Shown one piece after another: positions 16,112-26,257 of a stretch of DNA of 64,000 nucleotides. The notes below the pieces were generated by a model. The model was not told the origin of the DNA and searched no databases. It worked only from the letters and a program-made list of their open reading frames with translations. The position numbers and the translations under genes were made by a program. The number at the start of each line of letters is the position of its first letter. Positions within the stretch are counted from its first letter, which is position 1. The stretch is from Pseudarthrobacter chlorophenolicus (GTDB lineage: Bacteria; Actinomycetota; Actinomycetes; Actinomycetales; Micrococcaceae): assembly GCF_000962805.1 (NCBI RefSeq), contig NZ_JZTW01000014.1, positions 1 through 64,000 on the forward strand, read 5' to 3'.

Positions 16112-16941
16112 CAGTGCTTCCTCAGGTTCAGTGGGCCTTGCCCGTGCCAGCGTACTCTCAGGAGGTCGGCGCAGGCGGCGAGCAGGTGGTTCAGTTCGCC
16201 GGTGCTGTTGGACAGCGAGCGCAGCACCAGCCCGGTGGTTCCGGCAACGGTCCGGGTCAGTGAGATGCCGGTCCGGGCGTCGTATCCCGCCGTGAGGTGG
16301 TGCAGCTCATCCGCGAGTTCCTGGTCCACCCGGGCGTCCACCACCACCAGGGAGCCCAGGTGGCTGAAGCCCTCCATGAAGCCAAGCCCGGTCACGTCAC
16401 CCAGCGGCGGGCGGATCAGCAGATTGTCCAGCGCCAACAGTTGGGTTCCGGCGTCCGTTTCGATACAGATCTCGTTCCGCAGCCGCACTTCCTCGTAGCG
16501 GAAGGCAGCGCCGTCAGGCGACCATCCGGGCGTTACCACCTCGGCCATGACCAGGGACGACGACGGCCGCAGCGTCACGGAGGTCCGTTGCCGGTAGCTG
16601 GCCTCGCGGTAGGCAATGAGCTGGTCTGGCATCAGCTCCAGCCGCGCCCCCTCCCCCAACCGCACGGCCATCCGCTGCTCAGCAAAAGAGCCCGGAGTCC
16701 GGTAAACCTTGGTAGCGGACTGCGTAGTCAGCAGCAGCGAAGCAGAGTCACCAACCTCTACATCAATGACAAAGAGGTCCGCCCCAAGATAAGCCCCGCC
16801 AGGATTCACGACCACATAGCAAACCTGTCCGGAGTCATCAAGATAATGCGGCCGCATTACCCGAAGAGCGCCCTCATGGAACTGGTGTGAGGCAACCGAC
16901 CGTCCGCCCCGCAAAGTGACGCCAAGCTCGAGCCGCCCCAT
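16111..16941 (-). CDS. ureD: Urease accessory protein UreD
   Basis: UreD acts with UreF and UreG to deliver nickel into apo-urease. The product is 276 residues from the ATG at 16941 (MGRLELGVTLRGGRS). Family blocks are recognisable: HQFHEGALRVMRPHY, VVNPGGAYLGADLFVIDVEV, TQSATKVYR, and LELMPDQLIAYREASYRQ. The frame is open up to an ATG at 17085, but those extra 48 codons are mostly the hairpin repeat, so I take the internal start. Codons in the 5' half end in T more often than those of neighbouring genes. It is followed without gap by the nickel permease. Confidence 0.9.
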   Translation of the reverse strand: MGRLELGVTLRGGRSVASHQFHEGALRVMRPHYLDDSGQVCYVVVNPGGAYLGADLFVIDVEVGDSASLLLTTQSATKVYRTPGSFAEQRMAVRLGEGARLELMPDQLIAYREASYRQRTSVTLRPSSSLVMAEVVTPGWSPDGAAFRYEEVRLRNEICIETDAGTQLLALDNLLIRPPLGDVTGLGFMEGFSHLGSLVVVDARVDQELADELHHLTAGYDARTGISLTRTVAGTTGLVLRSLSNSTGELNHLLAACADLLRVRWHGQGPLNLRKH

Positions 16942-16974
16942 CGGTGACTGTCCGTGGTTGCGTCCGGCGGCTTC

Positions 16975-17035
16975 GCCGGATTTGGGGCCGTGCCCGCTCC
17001 GCGGTGCCCGCCACGCCGCGGCCCCAAAATCCGGC
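16975..17035. repeat. Long hairpin repeat, copy A (ureG-ureD gap)
   Basis: Outer arms GCCGGATTTGGGGCCG (16975-16990) and CGGCCCCAAAATCCGGC (17019-17035) can pair almost completely, enclosing a GC-rich loop. A 42-base core (16984-17025) matches the core of copy B at 18450-18491 on the opposite strand at 41 of 42 positions, while the outer arms differ between the copies yet stay self-complementary in each. It lies between the ureG stop and the chosen ureD start. Confidence 0.85.
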
Positions 17036-17087
17036 CTCGCCGCCTCAGCGCGAACGTCACCTTCGTGCACGTGGAGAGACGCCATGG

Positions 17088-17705
17088 CTACTGCGCCAAA
17101 TCAAGCATCAACACGTCATGCCTTATCCATTCGATGACGTTTTCGAGGCCCTCGTCAGTTTTGAGGTTGGTGAAGCAAAATGGACGATCGCCCCTGAACT
17201 CCCGTGAATCCTTCGCCATGACCGACAAATCCGCGCCGACGTGGGGGGCGAGGTCGGTTTTGTTGATGATGAAGAGGTCGGATTTGATCATGCCCTGGCC
17301 GGCTTTGCGGGGGATCTTTTCGCCCTGGGCCACGTCGATGATGTAGATGGAGAAGTCGACGAGTTCGGGGCTGAAGGTGGCGGAGAGGTTGTCGCCGCCG
17401 GATTCGACGAAGATGACCTGCAGGTCGGGGTGCCTCGCCTTGAGCTCGTCAATGGCGGCGGTGTTCATGGAGGTGTCTTCGCGGATAGCGGTATGCGGGC
17501 AGCCGCCGGTTTCGACGCCGATGATCCGGTCCACGGGCAGGATGCCGTTGGCGGCAAGGATTTTGGCGTCTTCGATGGTGTAGATGTCGTTGGTGATGGC
17601 GGCCATGGAGATGTCGCCGCTCATGTGCCGGGTGAGCCGCTCCACGAGCTGGGTTTTACCGGCGCCGACGGGCCCGCCGATACCGATCTTGATGGGTTCA
17701 GTCAT
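17088..17705 (-). CDS. ureG: Urease accessory GTPase UreG
   Basis: A 205-residue SIMIBI-class GTPase that powers nickel insertion into urease. P-loop GPVGAGKT at residues 11-18, the nickel-binding CPH motif ([15 protein letters not shown]), the DxxG-like [11 protein letters not shown] segment and the base-specificity motif IINKTDLA are all visible. Length is normal for the family. It follows ureF by 30 bases and is separated from ureD by about 146 bases carrying hairpin copy A. Confidence 0.97.
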   Translation of the reverse strand: MTEPIKIGIGGPVGAGKTQLVERLTRHMSGDISMAAITNDIYTIEDAKILAANGILPVDRIIGVETGGCPHTAIREDTSMNTAAIDELKARHPDLQVIFVESGGDNLSATFSPELVDFSIYIIDVAQGEKIPRKAGQGMIKSDLFIINKTDLAPHVGADLSVMAKDSREFRGDRPFCFTNLKTDEGLENVIEWIRHDVLMLDLAQ

Positions 17706-17735
17706 GGTGTTCCTCCTGTGAAGCGGTATGCACGG

Positions 17736-18404
17736 TTAGCTCATGAACATCCGGGCACGTTGGCGTTCGTGCCGCATTTGTGAAATTTCCAGTCCGGGGC
17801 TGACGGCGCCTAGGTCGTCCGGCGTGAGGTGCGCGATCGCCCCGATGGCGGCAGCGACGTCGTCGTGCGCTTTGCGCAGCACCCGCTGCCCGGCGTTCTG
17901 GCCGAGCGGGATGGCGCGGACAGCGTTCTGGCTGAGGGACGTGACGGTGGCGAAGAGGTAGGCGGCGAGCGCCTCCTGCAGCGGCACCCCGAGGGAGCGG
18001 GCGACGACGGCGAACGCCAGCGGCTGGTGCCCGGCAGCCCGGCCGGTGGCCACCAGGTCCCGGTACAGTTCCAGCGCGGGCGAGGGAAAGACCTCAGTCC
18101 CAATCTCGAGCAGCCGGGAGCCCATCTTGAGTGAGGCATCCCGAACCTCCCGCGGCAAAAGGGAGGCGGACAGGAGAGCATCAAGCTCCCGCAGCTCACC
18201 ACCCTCATACAGCAGCCGAACAGCCAACCCATCAGAGTAGGTCAAAGACTGCGCGACAAAGGCGGAGAGCCAGCGTCCAAACGACTCCTCATCAAAAACG
18301 AGCTCCCGATCGATGTACGTCTCAAACCCCAGGGAGTGAGCAAAAGCCCCAGTAGGAAGCGCAGAGTCAGTGAGCTGCTGAAGGGCGAGCTGATACCCGC
18401 TCAC
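17736..18404 (-). CDS. ureF: Urease accessory protein UreF
   Basis: UreF, about 222 residues, links UreD and UreG in the activation complex and is thought to gate the GTPase. The hallmark TDSALPTGAFAHSLGFETY is near the N-terminus. I use the GTG at 18404 because the protein then starts at VSGYQLALQQLTDSALPTG, the usual family beginning; the open frame extends to 18494 but through the hairpin repeat. Its 5' half is rich in T-ending codons (ACT, TCT, CTT, GCT, TTT, GAT), unlike ureC or ureB. Confidence 0.92.
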   Translation of the reverse strand: MSGYQLALQQLTDSALPTGAFAHSLGFETYIDRELVFDEESFGRWLSAFVAQSLTYSDGLAVRLLYEGGELRELDALLSASLLPREVRDASLKMGSRLLEIGTEVFPSPALELYRDLVATGRAAGHQPLAFAVVARSLGVPLQEALAAYLFATVTSLSQNAVRAIPLGQNAGQRVLRKAHDDVAAAIGAIAHLTPDDLGAVSPGLEISQMRHERQRARMFMS

Positions 18405-18438
18405 GAAAGGCGCACCCAAGGCGACGAACCCAAGCGAC

Positions 18439-18502
18439 GCCCGGGGATGGGGGCCGCGGCGTGGCGGGCACCGCGAAGCGGGCACGGCCCCCATCCCGGG
18501 GC
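18439..18502. repeat. Long hairpin repeat, copy B (ureE-ureF gap)
   Basis: Arms GCCCGGGGATGGGGGCCG (18439-18456) and CGGCCCCCATCCCGGGGC (18485-18502) are complementary except at one or two positions and enclose about 28 bases. The core is an inverted copy of the repeat in the ureG-ureD gap. It lies in the 150-base space between ureE and ureF. In mRNA it would form a very stable structure that could slow ribosomes, polymerase or 3' decay. Confidence 0.85.
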
Positions 18503-18554
18503 GGCGCAGCCAACCCGGACACCTCGAGGAGCGCCCAGCGCGCCGACAGGGTTA

Positions 18555-19040
18555 TCAGTGCGAATGTTCAGCATGGCGGAAAGGCACAGGCAGGACGCGT
18601 TCCTGGCGGGTGTAAGGCACTCCAGCATGGATGAGGTAGTCCTCGACGGTGTGGTCGTAGGCGCACACCATGACGGCCGCCCCGTACTCGGACTCGGAGT
18701 CAAAGAACTGTGCCTGGAGGTGCCGGTTGCCGAGGGAGTGTGCGGTGACACCCATTTCGTGGATGGTGCGGGGGGCGATGACCAGGACGTCGGTGGGCAG
18801 GACGGAGACCACGATCATGTTGGCGTCGGCCACGTGCAGGATGTCGCCGTCGCGGAGGTCCCCGGCCCCGGACGGGAGCCGGATGCCGATTTCGTTGCCG
18901 TGGTCCGTCGTCGCGCGTTGGATGCGTTTGACCAGCTGGGCGCTGGGCAGGACCACTTTCTCGCGGTGGAGCCCGGTGTAGGCGGCGAGGTCGGTTTCGG
19001 GCAGGTCGTGGAGGTTGCCGAGGACTTTGTCGATGATCAT
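18555..19040 (-). CDS. ureE: Urease accessory protein UreE (nickel chaperone)
   Basis: A 161-residue nickel metallochaperone. The N-terminal domain contains LVKRIQRATTDHGNEIGIRL and the C-terminal domain the metal-binding region around LGNRHLQAQF. The tail VPFRHAEHSH has only a few His, far shorter than the His-rich tails of some UreE proteins. It is in the expected position between ureC and ureF. Confidence 0.93.
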   Translation of the reverse strand: MIIDKVLGNLHDLPETDLAAYTGLHREKVVLPSAQLVKRIQRATTDHGNEIGIRLPSGAGDLRDGDILHVADANMIVVSVLPTDVLVIAPRTIHEMGVTAHSLGNRHLQAQFFDSESEYGAAVMVCAYDHTVEDYLIHAGVPYTRQERVLPVPFRHAEHSH

Positions 19041-19058
19041 GCAGGTTCTCCGGAGTAG

Positions 19059-20827
<1,769 letters not shown>

Positions 20828-20831
<4 letters not shown>

Positions 20832-21181
20832 TTGGTGTCCCTTCCGGTGGCTGACCCGCCCGGGCGGGGGCCGCCGTCGAGCTTTCCGTTGACGGCGTTG
20901 CTGAGCCCGAACACCTCGCGGGACCCCGCCAATTCGATGAGCCGGACGCTGCGGGAATCCCCGGGTTCGAACCGGGCGGCCGTCCCAGCGGGGATGTCCA
21001 GGCGCCGGCCTCGGGCTGCCGCCCGGTCAAAGTCCAGCGCAGCATTGGCTTCGGCGAAGTGGAAGTGCGAGCCCACCTGCACGGGCCGGTCGCCGGTGTT
21101 GGTCACGGACAGCTCGATGGCGTCGCGGCCCGCGTTCGCCGTCACGGGCTCCGGCCGGAGGACGTATTCTCCTGGAATCAC
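20828..21181 (-). CDS. ureB: Urease subunit beta
   Basis: A 117-residue structural subunit. [13 protein letters not shown] and the block [33 protein letters not shown] are diagnostic, as is [17 protein letters not shown]. The C-terminus extends about 15 residues beyond the core with Gly/Arg-rich sequence. The stop overlaps the ureC GTG by four bases. Confidence 0.97.
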
Positions 21182-21190
21182 TGCGGCTCC

Positions 21191-21493
21191 TTAGCGGATG
21201 GGATCGTGGACGGTGACCAGCTTGGTGCCGTCGGGGAACGTGGCCTCGATCTGCACGTCGTGGATCATCTCGGGGACGCCTTCCATGACGTCCTCGCGGG
21301 CGAGCAGCGTGGTGCCGTAGCTCATGAGGTCGGCGACGCTCCGGCCGTCGCGGGCGCCTTCGATCAGTTCGTAGCTGATGATGGCCACCGCTTCGGGGTA
21401 GTTGAGCTTGAGGCCGCGGGACTGGCGGCGCCGGGCGAGGTCGGCGGCCACCACGATCATGAGTTTTTCCTGCTCACGTGGCATCAGATGCAT
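21191..21493 (-). CDS. ureA: Urease subunit gamma
   Basis: A 100-residue subunit beginning [20 protein letters not shown], with [23 protein letters not shown] (residues about 32-54) and [17 protein letters not shown] typical of UreA. AAGGGA precedes the ATG at 21493; an upstream extension to 21673 is not conserved in character. It is the first gene of the urease operon, and the 230 bases between it and the LacI-type gene should hold its promoter. Confidence 0.97.
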   Translation of the reverse strand: MHLMPREQEKLMIVVAADLARRRQSRGLKLNYPEAVAIISYELIEGARDGRSVADLMSYGTTLLAREDVMEGVPEMIHDVQIEATFPDGTKLVTVHDPIR

Positions 21494-21723
21494 GCGGGTC
21501 CCTTCAACGGCCGACGGACAGCGTGGATTCAGAGTAGGCCCCGCACGTTTCCGCCAGGTTTCAGGTCCATCATCCGGACGCCCGGGCGCGGACCCGCTGA
21601 AATTCCCCACCTTTGACTTCAAAAGAAGCGCGGACGACGGCGATTCGCCGGACACGCCGTCGTCCTCGCTCAAAAGCGGGGAGGCTCAGCGGCCTGACGT
21701 ACCGGGCGGTGGCACGGCGGGTG

Positions 21724-22728
21724 CTAGGGCGCGGACTCCCTGATCCTCAGCTGGAATTCGGCCTCAACGTGCACTCCGGCGTCGGCGGTTTCGCGGCCGG
21801 CGATCCGGTCCAGCAGCAGCGCCATGGACCGTTCGGCGATCTCGTCCATCCCGGGCGAGACTGTGGTCAGGGACGGTGAGGCGAAGCGGGCTTCGTCCAC
21901 GTCGTCGAAGCCGGCCACGGCCACGTCCTGCGGTACCCGGACGCCGCGGATCAGGAGTTCGTGCATTGCGCCGAGCGCCAAGACGTCGTTCAGGCCGAAG
22001 ACGGCGTCGAACTCCACGCCCGCCTCCAGCAGGCCTGCGACGGCGGCGGCGCCGGTATCGCGGCGCCACTCAGCGGGTGCCACAAGCGCCGGGTCAAAGG
22101 GAATTCCGGCGTTCTTCAGGGCGGCGCGGTAGCCGTTGAGCCGCAGCCCGGCGGTGCCGGTGGACTCCTCCGGGGTGGCGCCGAGGACGGCGATACGACG
22201 CCGACCTCCCGCCAGCAGGTGGGAGGTCAGCGCTGCGGCAGCCTCCTGGTTCTTCATAGTGACCAGGTCGAACCGCGGGTCCATGATGTGCTCACCCAGC
22301 ATCACCAGGGGCTTCGTTCCGGCCCGCTCGGCGATGGCGTCGGCGCCTATGGAGAGCGGGGTGAAAAGCAGTCCGTCCGTGAGCTGCCGGAACGGGCCCT
22401 CGAGGGCGTTCAGCTCGGCGGCCCCTTCCGCGGCGGACTGCTCCACCAGGACGCGGTAGCCGTGTTTGGTTGCCGCGTCCATCAGCTTCGAGGCGAGCTC
22501 GGCGTAATAGGGGGCCGAAAGGTCCGAGAGGACCAGGCCCAGCATGGAGGTCTTGCCGGACCGCAGGCTGCGGGCGGTGAGGTTGGCCTCGTAGCCCAGT
22601 TCCGCGATGGCATCCTCAACCCGCTGCTTGGTGGCGGGACGGATGAACTCATAGTTGTTCAGGACGTTGGAAACGGTCTTGAGTGAGACACCCGCAGCCT
22701 TCGCAACGTCGTTCATGGTTACTGCCAT
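21724..22728 (-). CDS. LacI family transcriptional regulator
   Basis: A 334-residue regulator. The N-terminal helix-turn-helix MNDVAKAAGVSLKTVSNVLN and hinge are followed by a periplasmic-binding-protein-like effector domain (LGLVLSDLSAPYYAELAS ... VAVAGFDDVDEARFASPSLTTV). Located beside GH51 and near araBDA, it is a reasonable candidate for the arabinose/arabinan repressor, though a role near urease cannot be excluded. The first ATG overlaps the stop of the HhH-GPD gene (TAATG), and a second ATG is four codons later. LacI-type palindromes lie before the GH51 gene and before araB. Confidence 0.9.
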   Translation of the reverse strand: MAVTMNDVAKAAGVSLKTVSNVLNNYEFIRPATKQRVEDAIAELGYEANLTARSLRSGKTSMLGLVLSDLSAPYYAELASKLMDAATKHGYRVLVEQSAAEGAAELNALEGPFRQLTDGLLFTPLSIGADAIAERAGTKPLVMLGEHIMDPRFDLVTMKNQEAAAALTSHLLAGGRRRIAVLGATPEESTGTAGLRLNGYRAALKNAGIPFDPALVAPAEWRRDTGAAAVAGLLEAGVEFDAVFGLNDVLALGAMHELLIRGVRVPQDVAVAGFDDVDEARFASPSLTTVSPGMDEIAERSMALLLDRIAGRETADAGVHVEAEFQLRIRESAP

Positions 22729-23306
22729 TAACCTTCTTTTCCTGCCTTCGCCGCGGCCTTGGCCGCCTGCTTGCTGGCCCGCACCTTCACCAGGGATTCG
22801 GGGTCCACAATGTCCGCCACGGACAGGTACGAACCGTCCTCGCCGTAGTGGCCGGCGGCTTCCCGCCAGCCCGGCGCCTGCAGGCCGCGCTGTTTGCCCA
22901 GCAGCGCCAGGAAGATTTTGGCTTTTTGGTCGCCGAACCCGGGCAGGGCCTTGAGCCGTTTCAGTACCTCTGCACCGTTGGGCTCGCCCTGGGTCCAGAT
23001 GGCTGTGGCGTCGCCGTTCCAGTCATTCTGCACTGCTTCGGCGAGCGCCTGGACCCTGGCCGCCATGGAACCAGGGAACCGGTGCACGGCGGGCCGTTCC
23101 TTGAACATCTCCACGAAGGCCTGCGGATCGTGGCCGGCAATGGCTTCCGGAGAGACGGACCCGATGCGGGTCCTGATCTTTTCCGGCCCGGCGAACGCCG
23201 ATTCCATGGTTACCTGTTGGTCCAGCAGCATGCCGGTCAGCAGGGCGAAGGCGTCCTCACTCAACAACTTGTCCGCGGCGGGGTCCCCCGTGATGTGCAG
23301 CTCCAT
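22728..23306 (-). CDS. HhH-GPD-type base excision DNA repair protein
   Basis: A 192-residue protein with the N-terminal LLTGMLLDQQVTMESAFAGPEKI helix and a helix-hairpin-helix (LKALPGFGDQKAKIFLALLGK), as in EndoIII/AlkA-superfamily glycosylases. It is shorter than a full AlkA or Nth and lacks an obvious iron-sulfur cluster, matching a small actinobacterial subfamily with no tested activity. I prefer the ATG at 23306, behind GGGAGG; an ATG at 23315 sits on top of that site. The C-terminus is Ala/Lys-rich. Confidence 0.8.
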   Translation of the reverse strand: MELHITGDPAADKLLSEDAFALLTGMLLDQQVTMESAFAGPEKIRTRIGSVSPEAIAGHDPQAFVEMFKERPAVHRFPGSMAARVQALAEAVQNDWNGDATAIWTQGEPNGAEVLKRLKALPGFGDQKAKIFLALLGKQRGLQAPGWREAAGHYGEDGSYLSVADIVDPESLVKVRASKQAAKAAAKAGKEG

Positions 23307-23375
23307 GCCGTCCATCCTCCCACCTGCGGGCCGCCGTCGTCATAAGGACGCCCCCGCCGTCACCGCCCCGGGGTG

Positions 23376-24902
23376 CTAGCTGCCCACCGCCAGGCGGATC
23401 ATGGACCAGGACACTGCCGGGAGCTCAGCGGTGAGGCGGCCGCCGTCGGCCTTGACCGTGACGTTTTCCGCAGGCACCACGGACGTCGAATCATCGGCGG
23501 TTGCCTGCCAGTACGGGTCCTTGTTGGCGTAGGTCAGCGCCTCCACCACGCGGACGTTCCCCAGGCCGGCGACGGCGGCGTCCAGGGTGAGTGCGTCCGT
23601 TGCCGAGCGGTTGACGGCGAACACCACGGCCTCGCGCTTGTCGGCGTCGAAGGTTGCTACGGCCGACAGCGCTGCCACGTTTGCCGTGGTGCCGCCGCTG
23701 ACCAGCGGGGATTCGACGGCGAGCTGCAGGACAGTGCCGGCGGCGTGCCGGGAGGTCAGGGCGAAGGGATGGAAGGTGGTCTGCTTCCAGGCCCGGCCGC
23801 CGGGTTCGGTCATGATGGGGGCGATGACGTTGACCAGCTGGGCGAGGCTCGCGGAATGGACCCGGTCCGTGTTCTTCAGCAGGGTGACCAGCAAGTCGCC
23901 CACCACCACGGCGTCCGCCACAGTGTAGGTGTCCTCCAGCAGCACGGGGGCTACGGGCCAGTCCTTGCCGGAGGGCGCCTTGGACTCTGCCCGGCTCATA
24001 TGCCAGACGTTCCATTCATCGAACGAGATGTTCACCTGCTTGGTGGACTTCTTCACCGATTTCACGTGGTCGATGTGGCTGACGATGTCCTTGATGAAGG
24101 CGTCCATCTTGTGACCGGCGGCCAGGTGTTCCTGGAGGTCGCCGAAGTCCTCGAAGTACTGGTGGGCGGAGATCAGGTCCACCAGCTCGTAGGTTTCGGA
24201 CAGGACCACGCGCTCCCATTCGCCAAAGGTGTCCATGGTGGGACCGGAGCTGCCGCAGGCCACCAGTTCGAGGTCCGGATCGATCATCCGCATGCCGCGG
24301 GCCGTATCCGCCGCCAGCCGCCCGTATTCGAGGGCGTTCTTGTGGCCGATCTGCCACGGGCCGTCCATCTCGTTGCCCAGGCACCACATCCTGATGCCGT
24401 AGCCGTCCGGCGCACCGTTGGCGCGGCGCTGGTCAGAAAGCTCGGTACCGCCGTCGATGTTGCAGTATTCCAGCAGGTCCATCGCCTCCTGGATGCCGCG
24501 GGTTCCCAGGTTGACGGCCATCATGGGTTCCACCCCGGCTTTGACGGACCACGCCGCGAACTCGTCCACGCCCACCAGGTTGGGGTCTGTGGAGTGCCAG
24601 GCCAGGTCGAGGCGTACAGGCCGCTGGTCCTTCGGCCCCACGCCGTCCTCCCACCGGTAGCCGGAGACGAAGTTGCCGCCGGGGTAGCGCACGGTGGAGA
24701 CGCCGAGTTCCCGCGTCAAACCCAGGACATCGCGGCGGAACCCGTCCTCGTCGGCATCGGGGTGGTCGGGTTCGAAGATGCCGGTGTAGACGCATCGGCC
24801 AAGGTGCTCCACGAAGGCGCCGAATGTGCGGCGCCGGACGGGGCCGACGGTGAAGGCCGGGTCAAGGGTTACTTTGGCTGTTGCCGGTTCTGGGGTTGCC
24901 AC
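23376..24902 (-). CDS. Alpha-N-arabinofuranosidase, GH51
   Basis: About 508 residues, intracellular (no signal peptide). GH51 retaining enzymes release L-arabinose from arabinan and arabinoxylan oligomers. The acid/base Glu is in WCLGNEMDG (about residue 178) and the nucleophile Glu in ISFDEWNVW (about residue 296); STVRYPGGNFVSGY and GTRGIQEAMDLLEYCN are also typical. The GTG at 24902 follows GAGGAT at eight bases; an ATG at 24911 is directly on that site. An inverted-repeat operator lies about 30 bases upstream. Product feeds araA, araB and araD encoded on the same strand. Confidence 0.93.
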   Translation of the reverse strand: MATPEPATAKVTLDPAFTVGPVRRRTFGAFVEHLGRCVYTGIFEPDHPDADEDGFRRDVLGLTRELGVSTVRYPGGNFVSGYRWEDGVGPKDQRPVRLDLAWHSTDPNLVGVDEFAAWSVKAGVEPMMAVNLGTRGIQEAMDLLEYCNIDGGTELSDQRRANGAPDGYGIRMWCLGNEMDGPWQIGHKNALEYGRLAADTARGMRMIDPDLELVACGSSGPTMDTFGEWERVVLSETYELVDLISAHQYFEDFGDLQEHLAAGHKMDAFIKDIVSHIDHVKSVKKSTKQVNISFDEWNVWHMSRAESKAPSGKDWPVAPVLLEDTYTVADAVVVGDLLVTLLKNTDRVHSASLAQLVNVIAPIMTEPGGRAWKQTTFHPFALTSRHAAGTVLQLAVESPLVSGGTTANVAALSAVATFDADKREAVVFAVNRSATDALTLDAAVAGLGNVRVVEALTYANKDPYWQATADDSTSVVPAENVTVKADGGRLTAELPAVSWSMIRLAVGS

Positions 24903-24928
24903 GAAAAACATCCTCGTTCTCTAAATTT

Positions 24929-24950
24929 ACAACGTTATAGAAAACATTGT
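24929..24950. promoter_or_regulatory. Inverted-repeat operator before the GH51 gene
   Basis: ACAACGTT - 6 bases - AACATTGT, arms complementary except for one base, in an AT-rich stretch that stands out from its surroundings. The position fits an operator over the GH51 promoter. The LacI family regulator at 21.7 kb is the nearest candidate binder. Confidence 0.6.
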
Positions 24951-25222
24951 TGGCGTTGCGGCTATCTGAGTCAAGGGTGCGCCGCTGAATGGTCGCCGGA
25001 GAGAATCTTTTTCGCCTCGGGGCCGGGTCGCGGAGAGGCGCCGGGCATCCCACCTGCGGCTATGCGCAAAGCAAGTAGCGGTTTCGAGTATCCAAGTAAT
25101 ACCTAATCTGAAAGTCGAGTACCGTTACTCATTCTCCGGCCCCCGGCCAGCCCACTAGGTTTTTCACAGGGACAAGGCGTGTTTCTGTCCCGGCAGGACT
25201 TAGCTCACCAGGGGGTGTGAGA
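24951..25222. other. Intergenic control region between GH51 and GAF-ANTAR genes
   Basis: No gene seen. It contains a perfect small palindrome GAGTA-CCGT-TACTC (25117-25130) and the complementary pair GGGACA (25169-25174) and TGTCCC (25186-25191) just before the GAF-ANTAR start. The middle part is locally AT-richer than the genes. It should hold the GAF-ANTAR promoter. Confidence 0.4.
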
Positions 25223-26254
25223 GTGGCAATGCACGCACGACAGGTGAGCCCAAACTTCCCGGGTCAACGGACCCGGGTACTGAGCGGGGCCGGCGACGAG
25301 GAGGCCTTTGAGACCAAGGCCTCTCCCCCAGCCGTCGCCGGCCCTCTTCTTTCTTCACGCCTTCACGGCCCGCGGCCTGCCGCAGGGTTGCCGACTGTTG
25401 CGCCGCGCACCAGCACGCAGGCTGCGGCTGGCGCGGTCCCGAAAGCAGCGCAGGCCACCGGGAGTGACGGCAGCCAGGCGATGCTGCTTGACCTGGTCAC
25501 CGGTGCAGATTCGCTGACCGATTCACTGGACAGGCTGGTTGCCGCTGCGGTGCGGTCGGTGGCAGGTGCGCAGCAGGCGGGGACACTTCAGCAGGCTGGC
25601 GCGCAGATCGAATGCGCAGTGGTGCTGACCCAGCCGCGCCGGTCCCCCGCCATTACCGGGACATCCCGGGACGCTGAGCGGATGATGGCGTGGGAGCAGC
25701 AGGCAGCGGAGGGTCCCACCAGCGAAGTGCTGGCCGGTGGCCATCCCGTGGCGGTTCTTCAGCGGCACGGGGATTTCCGCTGGCCGCGCTACTGCAGCGA
25801 GCTGCAGGATGCCGGTTTTGGCAGCGTCCTGGGGATACGGCTGCGGCTTGACGGTGGACGCGATCCCGCGTCGACGGGCCCGGCCGACGATGCGCCGGAC
25901 GGAGAAACCCACGCCGCCCTTGCGTTCTTTGCCCCGGATTCCAAGGCCTTCCCGCTGCAGGTGATCGCCGAGGCCCGGGCGTTCGCCGGATTGGCGTCGC
26001 GGAGCCTGCGAATGGCCTTGGACCTGCATACAGCCCGTTCCATGGCGTCGGACCTGCGCTCGGCATTGGACAGCCGCACCTCCATCAACGTGGCGTGCGG
26101 CGTCATCATGGCCCAGAACCGGTGCTCCTACCACGAGGCGTTTTCCATTTTGGCCAAAGCCTCCAGCCACAGGAACATCAAAGTCCGGCGGATTGCGGAG
26201 GACATCCTCGAGCGGCTGCCCGAGGGTCCCCCGCAATCCCACTTCGGGCACTAG
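25223..26254 (+). CDS. GAF and ANTAR domain-containing protein
   Basis: A 343-residue protein with about 75 disordered, Ala/Pro-rich N-terminal residues, a GAF-like domain (about 90-270) and a C-terminal ANTAR RNA-binding domain (INVACGVIMAQNRCSYHEAF, then SSHRNIKVRRIAEDIL). The ANTAR part closely resembles that of the protein at 3.1-3.9 kb (both have MAQNRCS). The GTG at 25223 lies seven bases after AGGGGG; an ATG two codons on and a GTG two codons earlier are alternatives. It probably senses a signal in the GAF domain and acts on nascent RNA. It sits inside the arabinose block, but a functional link is not shown. Confidence 0.85.
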   Translation: MAMHARQVSPNFPGQRTRVLSGAGDEEAFETKASPPAVAGPLLSSRLHGPRPAAGLPTVAPRTSTQAAAGAVPKAAQATGSDGSQAMLLDLVTGADSLTDSLDRLVAAAVRSVAGAQQAGTLQQAGAQIECAVVLTQPRRSPAITGTSRDAERMMAWEQQAAEGPTSEVLAGGHPVAVLQRHGDFRWPRYCSELQDAGFGSVLGIRLRLDGGRDPASTGPADDAPDGETHAALAFFAPDSKAFPLQVIAEARAFAGLASRSLRMALDLHTARSMASDLRSALDSRTSINVACGVIMAQNRCSYHEAFSILAKASSHRNIKVRRIAEDILERLPEGPPQSHFGH

Positions 26255-26257
26255 CGG

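Noticed and set aside
16942..17085. N-terminal extension of UreD to the ATG at 17085
   Set aside because: The extra residues are mainly translation of the hairpin repeat and do not resemble UreD; the internal ATG at 16941 gives a normal UreD beginning.
18405..18494. N-terminal extension of UreF to the ATG at 18494
   Set aside because: It runs through hairpin copy B; the GTG at 18404 begins the conserved UreF sequence.
23373..25106. A 577-codon open frame on the plus strand
   Set aside because: Antisense to the GH51 arabinofuranosidase, whose catalytic residues are intact.
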